This document shows, one piece after another, positions 59,251-64,000 of a stretch of 64,000 bases of DNA; within the stretch, counting starts at the first letter, position 1, and each line of letters begins with the position of its first letter. Below the pieces are notes generated by a model, which did no database searches, was not told the origin of the DNA, and worked only from the letters and a program-made list of their open reading frames with translations. The position numbers and the translations under genes are program-made. Location: assembly GCF_030580675.1 (NCBI RefSeq), contig NZ_JAUQUB010000001.1, positions 1,798,001 to 1,862,000 on the forward strand. Direction: 5' to 3'. This DNA comes from Antiquaquibacter soli. GTDB lineage: Bacteria; Actinomycetota; Actinomycetes; Actinomycetales; Microbacteriaceae.

Positions 59251-59311
59251 TTGACACCGCAGCGAGGAGCACTATTGTATAACCGATCGCTTTCAGAACC
59301 GAAAGGTTATA
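59251..59311 (+). promoter_or_regulatory. arsR promoter with inverted-repeat operator
   Basis: TTGACA (59251-59256) is the best -35 box in the window. It is followed after 16-18 nt by TATTGTAT. TATAACC (59278-59284) and GGTTATA (59305-59311) form a perfect 7-bp inverted repeat spanning from the -10 to just before the ATG at 59313. An ArsR dimer bound there would block transcription. Confidence 0.65.
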
Positions 59312-59312
59312 G

Positions 59313-59696
59313 ATGGACCCGTTGTCCGCGGTGTTCGGCGCGCTCGCCGACCCGACTCGTCGAGCGCTCCTGCAGCGCCTCGCCGAGTCCGACGCCACGG
59401 TCACCGAGCTCGCCGAGCCGTTCGCCATGAGCCAGCCCGCAATCTCCAAGCACCTCAAGGTGCTCGAGCACGCGGGTCTGATCTCGCGCTCGAAGGTCGC
59501 CACAGCGCGCTACAGCCACTTGGAGGCGGAGCGATTGAGGGAGGCGATCGAGTACATGGAGCGGTACAAGCGCTTCTGGTCGCGAAGCTTCGACCGGCTC
59601 GACCAGGCGATCGCCGCCTTCACGGCGATGCAGCAGACCACCACTGCGGATGAACCCGCGACCGAGAACAACGGCAAGGAGACCACCGATGACTGA
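59313..59696 (+). CDS. ArsR-family winged-helix repressor
   Basis: A 127-residue ArsR/SmtB-type repressor. The recognition helix lies in FAMSQPAISKHLKVLEHAGLI, with LADPTRRALLQRLAESD before and a wing after. The usual metal-binding Cys motif is absent, as is common for ArsR proteins that control SRPBCC genes. An AAAGG site precedes the ATG. The last 8 nt overlap the SRPBCC gene, and the three genes to 60941 form one operon. Confidence 0.95.
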   Translation: MDPLSAVFGALADPTRRALLQRLAESDATVTELAEPFAMSQPAISKHLKVLEHAGLISRSKVATARYSHLEAERLREAIEYMERYKRFWSRSFDRLDQAIAAFTAMQQTTTADEPATENNGKETTDD

Positions 59697-60156
59697 GCAC
59701 GTGCTGCCCGAGGCGACCGACCGCGACGTCTACATCACTCGGAGCTTCAACGCTCCCGTCGCCGTCGTCTGGCGGTTCTGGACCGACCCCGCCCTCCTCG
59801 CCCAGTGGTTCGGGCCGCACGCGGTATCGGTCGACCCGGCGACGGTCACTGTCGAGCCGCAGCCGGGGGGCGCCTGGAACCTCGAGATGCACGACGAGAA
59901 CGGCGTCTACCCCGTGCAGTCCACGATCGTGGAGATCGTCGAGCACGAATACCTCGAGGGCGTGCTCGCCGCGCAGACCTCCGCGGGCGACATCGAGCAC
60001 GTCTACTTGCGCGTGCAGTTCCACGACCACGGCGACACGACCCGGGTGACCCTGCACCAGGGACCGTTCGACCCGGAGTTCCGCGACATGACGACGGCCG
60101 GCTGGCTCGAGTCGTTCGAGAAGATCGACGCCCTCATCGAAGGAGGAATCCGATGA
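59689..60156 (+). CDS. SRPBCC/AHSA1-domain protein
   Basis: A 155-residue AHSA1-type helix-grip protein: YITRSFNAPVAVVWRFWTDP and LLAQWFGPHAV near the N-terminus and GWLESFEKIDALIEGG at the end are typical. Such proteins probably bind hydrophobic ligands. ATG 59689 has an AAGGAG site and overlaps the arsR stop. The next gene starts within its last codons (ATGA). Confidence 0.94.
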   Translation: MTEHVLPEATDRDVYITRSFNAPVAVVWRFWTDPALLAQWFGPHAVSVDPATVTVEPQPGGAWNLEMHDENGVYPVQSTIVEIVEHEYLEGVLAAQTSAGDIEHVYLRVQFHDHGDTTRVTLHQGPFDPEFRDMTTAGWLESFEKIDALIEGGIR

Positions 60157-60941
60157 CCGAATTCACCACCTCTGCCGACGGTACGCGCATCGCGTACTCG
60201 GTGACCGGCTCAGGGCCGGCGCTCGTCCTCGTCGATGGCGCGATGTGCTACCGCGAGTTCGGGCCGTGCAAGAGTCTCGCCGAGACCCTCGCCGACAGGT
60301 ACACCGTGTACTACTACGACCGGCGCGGTCGGGGCGAGAGCGGCAACACGCTCCCCTACTCGCCCGAGCGCGAGTTCGAGGATCTCGCCGCAGTGATCGA
60401 CGCCGCGGGCGGGGATGCCTTCGTCCTCGGGTTCTCCTCGGGCGGCGGCCTCGTGCTGAGGGCGGCCGCGCACGGCGTGCCGATGCGCAAGCTCGCGAGC
60501 TACGAAGCGCCGTTCATCGGCGAGGTGCGGGTGAAGGGCCAGCCGGTCGACGCGATCGCCGAGCTGAACAAGCGGCTGGATGCCGGTCGTCCCGACAAGG
60601 CGGTCGACTTCTTCATGGTCGACATGGTCGGCGGACCCGCGTTCATGCCCCTCATGATGCGGCTGATGCGTCCGGTGTTCGCGCAGCTCAAGGCCGTCGC
60701 CTTCACCCTCCCCTACGACACCGAGATCATGACGGGCTTCCGAGTGCCGGTCGACGAGCTGTCGCGCATCCGGGTCCCCGCCCTCGTGATGGTGGGCGGC
60801 AAGGCGAAGCCCAACATGGTCGCCGCCGCGCAGGGTGTCGCCGATGCCGTTCCCGGCGCGACTCACAGACTCCTGCCCGGGCAGACGCACCAGGTCAAGG
60901 ACGAGGCGATCGCCCCCGAACTCGTCGAATTCTTCCGCTGA
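60153..60941 (+). CDS. alpha/beta-fold hydrolase
   Basis: A 262-residue alpha/beta hydrolase. The nucleophile elbow is GFSSGGG (Ser in FSSGG), the oxyanion region is YYDRRGRGES, and the late His is in GQTHQVKDEAI. The acid Asp is not certain. It is the third gene of the ArsR-controlled cassette with AHSA1, coupled by ATGA and an AGGAGG site. The substrate is not known. Confidence 0.93.
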   Translation: MTEFTTSADGTRIAYSVTGSGPALVLVDGAMCYREFGPCKSLAETLADRYTVYYYDRRGRGESGNTLPYSPEREFEDLAAVIDAAGGDAFVLGFSSGGGLVLRAAAHGVPMRKLASYEAPFIGEVRVKGQPVDAIAELNKRLDAGRPDKAVDFFMVDMVGGPAFMPLMMRLMRPVFAQLKAVAFTLPYDTEIMTGFRVPVDELSRIRVPALVMVGGKAKPNMVAAAQGVADAVPGATHRLLPGQTHQVKDEAIAPELVEFFR

Positions 60942-60980
60942 TCGTCAGAATTCCGGACGCTATCTGTCCGCGTCGCCTCG

Positions 60981-60986
60981 TACCGT
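60981..60986 (+). promoter_or_regulatory. -10 box (TACCGT), leaderless VOC gene start
   Basis: TACCGT lies 6 nt before ATG 60993. Confidence 0.45.
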
Positions 60987-60992
60987 GAGGTC

Positions 60993-61382
60993 ATGACGAA
61001 AGGACAGATCATGGACTGGAAGATCGAACTGCTCGCCGTGCCCGTGAGCGACATGGACCGCGCGAAGGATTTCTACGTGTCGATCGGCTTCTCCGCCGAC
61101 CACGACCACCGGGTGAGCGACGACATCCGCTTCGTGCAGCTCACTCCCCCGGGGTCCGCGTGCTCGATCGTGCTCGACAGCAACTTCACCGAGATGACGG
61201 CGGGCTCGGTCAAAGGCATCCAGTGCGTCATCGCCGACGCGGACGCCGCGCTCGCGTTCCTGCGCGAGCGCGGCGTCGAGGCGGGACCCGTCGACGAGAC
61301 GCCATGGGGCCGGTTCGTGTACTTCTCCGACCCCGACGGCAACGGCTGGGCCCTCCAGCAGCTCGTGCCCTACGAGGGCTGA
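60993..61382 (+). CDS. VOC superfamily (glyoxalase-like) protein
   Basis: A 129-residue protein of the vicinal-oxygen-chelate fold. WKIELLAVPVSDMDRAKDFYV opens the first repeat (shown: LLAVPVSDMDRAKDFY) and FVYFSDPDGNGWALQQL closes the second. The function is probably binding or small-molecule modification. ATG 60993 fits a leaderless transcript; ATG 61011, with an AAAGGA site, would be 6 residues shorter. Its end overlaps yidC by 13 bp. Confidence 0.92.
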   Translation: MTKGQIMDWKIELLAVPVSDMDRAKDFYVSIGFSADHDHRVSDDIRFVQLTPPGSACSIVLDSNFTEMTAGSVKGIQCVIADADAALAFLRERGVEAGPVDETPWGRFVYFSDPDGNGWALQQLVPYEG

Positions 61383-62143
61383 GCGACGGGTGCTGCGCCG
61401 GGGCCGGGGTCGAGCACCCGGCGCAGCACCTGCCGCTCGACGAGAGTCCACGTCGTCGAGACGGCGAGGTAAAGCGTCGCCGCGAGCGGGACGAGCGCAG
61501 CGAAGACGATCGTGAGGAAGGGCATCCAGCTGAGGATGCCCGCCATCGAGCGCACCGCGGCGGGGACCTCGTCGGCGCTCGACTGCGTGTAGCGCTGGGT
61601 CACCCGTCGGGAGAACCACGCGACCAGGCCGATACCCGACAGCAGCACCACGAACACGAGGAGCTCGAGCGGGGGCGAGCCGGCGCCGATCGCGTGCAGG
61701 AACGACGTCCCCAGCGGCAGCCCCAGGAACTGCTGCTCGAGCAGAGCGTTGGGATGACCGCCGATCACGGTCACCGCGAAGAGCGCGTAGAGCACCGAGA
61801 GGATCGGAGCCTGGATGAGCGCCGGCACGCACCCCGCGAACGGGCTCACCCGCTCGCTCGAGTAGAGCTCCATGGTCTTGCGCTGGAGCAGCTCCGGATT
61901 GCTGGAGTAGCGCTTGCGGAGCGCCGCGAGCCGCGGCGCGAGGCGACGGCGCTCGATCTCGCCCCGCACCGTCGCAATGCTCGCGGGGAGCAGGGCGAGC
62001 CGGACGACGACGGTCACGAGCACCACGGCGAGGGCGGCGGCGAGGCCGCCCGCGACGGGGTCGAGCAGCCCGATGAGGGCGGTGATGACGGAGTGCGCCG
62101 CATCCAGTACGGCGGCGATCGGAGCGAACGAGTAGAGGTCCAC
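61370..62143 (-). CDS. short YidC/Oxa1-family membrane insertase paralogue
   Basis: A 257-residue YidC/Oxa1-type insertase with five predicted helices (about 15-60 in two, 110-130, 150-175, 205-235). The RLALLPASIATVRGEIERRRLAPRLAALRKRY region (positions about 48-80) gives the conserved positively charged groove and cytoplasmic hairpin. It lacks the large periplasmic P1 domain, and its C-tail is short and neutral, unlike the lysine-rich tail of the housekeeping protein. GTG 62143 is preceded by AAGGA. Confidence 0.93.
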   Translation of the reverse strand: MDLYSFAPIAAVLDAAHSVITALIGLLDPVAGGLAAALAVVLVTVVVRLALLPASIATVRGEIERRRLAPRLAALRKRYSSNPELLQRKTMELYSSERVSPFAGCVPALIQAPILSVLYALFAVTVIGGHPNALLEQQFLGLPLGTSFLHAIGAGSPPLELLVFVVLLSGIGLVAWFSRRVTQRYTQSSADEVPAAVRSMAGILSWMPFLTIVFAALVPLAATLYLAVSTTWTLVERQVLRRVLDPGPGAAPVAQPS

Positions 62144-62200
62144 AGCAGTCCTTCGGTAGTCGGGTCAGGGGTCATCTGACCGCCCGACCGACTCGTCGGA

Positions 62201-62494
62201 CTAGGCGGCCGGGAGAACCTCTCCCGGCGCACGACTGCGGGTGCGGCCCGGGGTCGCCGGATGCTGCGGCGCGGGCATCCCGATGAGCAGCTGTCGATGC
62301 TGTCGAGCACGCCCGCCCACGGCTCCGGTGAGCGGCCGCTGTGCGAGCACCACGACGACCGCGACCGCGAGCGCGGCCACCGCCGCGAGGGACAGCACCG
62401 CGGCGATCGACGCGGGCTCGCCCGACCCTCCGAGGGCGGCGACGAGCAGCGCGAGCCCGAGGAGGGTCGTCAGCCGCGCCGCGAGGGTTCGCAT
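62201..62494 (-). CDS. DUF6412 family membrane protein, 97 aa
   Basis: A 97-residue actinobacterial membrane protein with two hydrophobic segments (about 8-25 and 30-52) followed by a basic/proline-rich cytoplasmic tail. It matches the DUF6412 family, which is often found next to a short YidC as here. A structural partnership with the insertase paralogue is inferred from that association. The -10 box TAGCCT is 6 nt from ATG 62494. Confidence 0.88.
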   Translation of the reverse strand: MRTLAARLTTLLGLALLVAALGGSGEPASIAAVLSLAAVAALAVAVVVVLAQRPLTGAVGGRARQHRQLLIGMPAPQHPATPGRTRSRAPGEVLPAA

Positions 62495-62500
62495 GGGCTC

Positions 62501-62506
62501 AGGCTA
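62501..62506 (-). promoter_or_regulatory. -10 box (TAGCCT), leaderless DUF6412 start
   Basis: TAGCCT lies 6 nt before ATG 62494 on the minus strand. Confidence 0.5.
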
Positions 62507-62513
62507 CACCGGG

Positions 62514-63869
62514 CTACCAGGACGACGGTCCGAGACTGCCGGCCGGATAGGTCTCGAGCGGCACTGCATCCTTGCGCCAGGCCGCGAGCACGGGGGCGAC
62601 AATCCTCCAGCACTGCTCCGCGACGTCGCCGCGGACTGCGATCGTCGGGTCGCACTCGAGCAGCTCGGAGAGCACCTCGCCGTAGGCACTGAGCTCGGGA
62701 TCCCCCAGGTCGGCGTGAAGCATCGACCGGTCGAGGGTGAACGGATCGCCCTCCCCGTTGATGACGAGGTCGAGGTCGAGGGTCGCCGGCTTGAGAGAGA
62801 TCCGCAGCGAACTCGGGCCGGGGATCCCGGTCAGCCCGGTCGGCAGGTGCGGCACGTCCTTGAAGGTGACCACGATGTCCTGCCGGTTCTCGCCGAGGGC
62901 CTTGCCCGAGCGGAGCACGAACGGCACCCCCGCCCAGCGCCAGTTGTCGATCGCGAGGGTGACCTCGGCGAGCGTCTCCGTCTTGAGCGACGGGTCGACG
63001 CCGTCCTCGTCGATGTAGGCCGGCAGTCGCCGACCGGCGATCGACCCCGCGCCGTAGCGCGCCCGTCTCGACGACGTGCCGTTCTTGCGCCACGGGCGCG
63101 TCGCGCGCAGCACCTGGGCCATAGCGCCCCGGAGATCGTCGGCGTCGAGGCTCGCGGGCGGCTCCATGGCGGCGAGGGCGAGCACGAGCAGGAGATGGCT
63201 CTGGATCATGTCGACGAGCGCACCCGCACGGTCGTAGTAGCCCGCGCGGTTCTCGAGCGCGAGCGACTCGTCGACGACGATCTCCACCCTCGAGATGTTC
63301 TCGGACGAGAACAGGGGTTCGAAGATGCGGTTCGCGAAGCGCAAGCCGATGAGGTTGAGCACGCTCGTCTTGCCGAGGAAGTGGTCGACGCGGAACACCT
63401 GGTGCTCGGGGACCATGGTCTCCAGGAGCCGGTTGAGCGCCTGCGCCGACTTCAGGTCGGTACCGAAGGGCTTCTCGAGCGCGAAGACGATGCCCTTCGG
63501 CAGATCTATCGTGGACAGGGCGCGGACGGCGAGCGCGGCGACGGCGGGCGGGAGAGCGAAGTAGACCGCGATCCGGCCGGTCGCGGCATCCAGCACAGCC
63601 TTCAGATCCTCGGGGCTCGTCGCGTCGCCGCGGAGGTAGCGACTGGACTTCGCGACCTTCCTGCCGAGGGCGGAGGGCGAGTCGGCGAAGGCGGTCGCCA
63701 CTGTCGAGCGCCAGTCGGCATCGGTGGTGTCATCCCGGTCGACGCCGATGATGCTGATCGGCTGAGCGCGCGAGGAGGCGAGGAACGAGGCCACCCCCGG
63801 CAGGAGCAGTCGAGCGGTGAGGTCTCCCCCCGCGCCGAGGATGACGAGGGTCTCGATGCGATCGGTCAC
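62514..63869 (-). CDS. glucose-6-phosphate dehydrogenase family protein
   Basis: A 451-residue G6PDH-type enzyme that would oxidise glucose 6-phosphate with NAD(P)+. The N-terminal GAGGDLTARLLLPGV is the nucleotide fingerprint, FRVDHFLGK contains the catalytic His and Lys, and FVLRSGKAL is the later phosphate site. It is shorter than housekeeping Zwf (about 500 residues), and no opcA, pgl, tal or gnd gene is nearby. It may therefore be a secondary paralogue. GTG 63869 is 6 nt after TAGCCT. Confidence 0.9.
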   Translation of the reverse strand: MTDRIETLVILGAGGDLTARLLLPGVASFLASSRAQPISIIGVDRDDTTDADWRSTVATAFADSPSALGRKVAKSSRYLRGDATSPEDLKAVLDAATGRIAVYFALPPAVAALAVRALSTIDLPKGIVFALEKPFGTDLKSAQALNRLLETMVPEHQVFRVDHFLGKTSVLNLIGLRFANRIFEPLFSSENISRVEIVVDESLALENRAGYYDRAGALVDMIQSHLLLVLALAAMEPPASLDADDLRGAMAQVLRATRPWRKNGTSSRRARYGAGSIAGRRLPAYIDEDGVDPSLKTETLAEVTLAIDNWRWAGVPFVLRSGKALGENRQDIVVTFKDVPHLPTGLTGIPGPSSLRISLKPATLDLDLVINGEGDPFTLDRSMLHADLGDPELSAYGEVLSELLECDPTIAVRGDVAEQCWRIVAPVLAAWRKDAVPLETYPAGSLGPSSW

Positions 63870-63875
63870 GCGCCG

Positions 63876-63881
63876 AGGCTA
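63876..63881 (-). promoter_or_regulatory. -10 box (TAGCCT), leaderless G6PDH gene start
   Basis: TAGCCT lies 6 nt before GTG 63869 on the minus strand. Confidence 0.5.
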
Positions 63882-63917
63882 TCCCACCGCGCGACCCCAG
63901 TGCCGGAGAATGGATGC

Positions 63918-64000
63918 ATGACCAGAGGACGATCGATCGCGCGCCGAGTGGTCCGGGTACTCGTCGCTCTGATCGCCGTGCTCGTACTCGCGGTCGTCGG
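63918..64000 (+). CDS. N-terminus of a membrane or exported protein, cut by window edge
   Basis: The first 27 codons are visible: a basic stretch (MTRGRSIARRVVR) followed by a hydrophobic run (VLVALIAVLVLAVV). This is a signal anchor or signal peptide. The remainder lies outside the window, so no function can be given. It is divergent from the G6PDH-family gene. Confidence 0.6.
   Translation, partial: MTRGRSIARRVVRVLVALIAVLVLAVV

Overview
The window is a gene-dense stretch of a high-GC actinobacterial chromosome. I infer the order Micrococcales, probably family Microbacteriaceae. The reasons are strongly GC-rich codon use, actinobacterium-typical families (DUF2510, DUF3097, DUF2017, DUF6412, a group II truncated globin, a Nei2-type glycosylase, orn and clpS as neighbours), and about twenty genes whose start codon lies 6-7 nt after a TANNNT -10 box with no room for a ribosome binding site (leaderless transcripts). 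I see no insertion sequence, prophage, integrase, CRISPR array or replication origin. It reads as core chromosome with one decayed, more AT-rich HNH gene beside a tRNA.

Layout. 1-4.0 kb: a truncated esterase, a small membrane protein, a 53-aa DUF2510 protein, a sensor kinase/response regulator pair and Dps. 4.0-8.2 kb (minus strand): a compact run rpiB, nei2, a PaiB-like flavoprotein, a YtcJ-like amidohydrolase and a metallo-beta-lactamase-fold hydrolase. 8.3-13.0 kb (plus): an unknown family, pepN, a mechanosensitive channel and a truncated globin. 13.0-19.7 kb: a divergent NmrA-like/HxlR redox pair, a large FAD dehydrogenase, two DUF2510 membrane proteins, an unknown protein, tesB and a short-chain dehydrogenase. 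19.7-23.0 kb (minus): thioesterase, ettA, a lipoprotein and an accessory ssb. 23.2-26.5 kb: aldo/keto reductase, EamA exporter and small unknowns. 26.6-27.1 kb: broken HNH gene and tRNA-Arg. 27.1-31.2 kb: thiol protein, SGNH hydrolase, orn, tRNA-His with terminator, then clpS-DUF2017-zincin and a lipoprotein.

31.2-36.6 kb (minus): a thiamine-linked unit headed by a TPP riboswitch. It holds ykoE, ykoD and ykoC (an ECF transporter), a P-loop kinase, a cytosolic NMT1/THI5-like binding protein and a two-domain rhodanese. 36.7-38.4 kb: a luciferase-family oxidoreductase and two membrane proteins, followed by a 64-bp near-perfect palindrome. 38.4-44.0 kb: a complete polyamine-type ABC transporter (potA-D-B-C), divergent from a GntR regulator that is translationally coupled to a soluble cache-domain protein. 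44.0-50.4 kb: glycosyltransferase, polysaccharide deacetylase, M20 peptidase, PspC, PaaI-type thioesterase, DUF3097, M23 endopeptidase and VanZ. 50.5-57.7 kb: Tat-exported phosphoesterase, sugar porter, NmrA-like reductase, methyltransferase, VOC protein with divergent TetR, and an FBP zinc-finger protein. 57.7-64 kb: WYL regulator, an ArsR-SRPBCC-hydrolase cassette with a visible operator, VOC protein, short YidC plus DUF6412, a G6PDH-family protein and the start of an unfinished gene.

The parts most likely to repay attention are the riboswitch-controlled thiamine unit with its unexported NMT1-like protein, the GntR/cache pair beside the polyamine transporter, the 64-bp palindrome, and the HNH gene broken by two single-base deletions.
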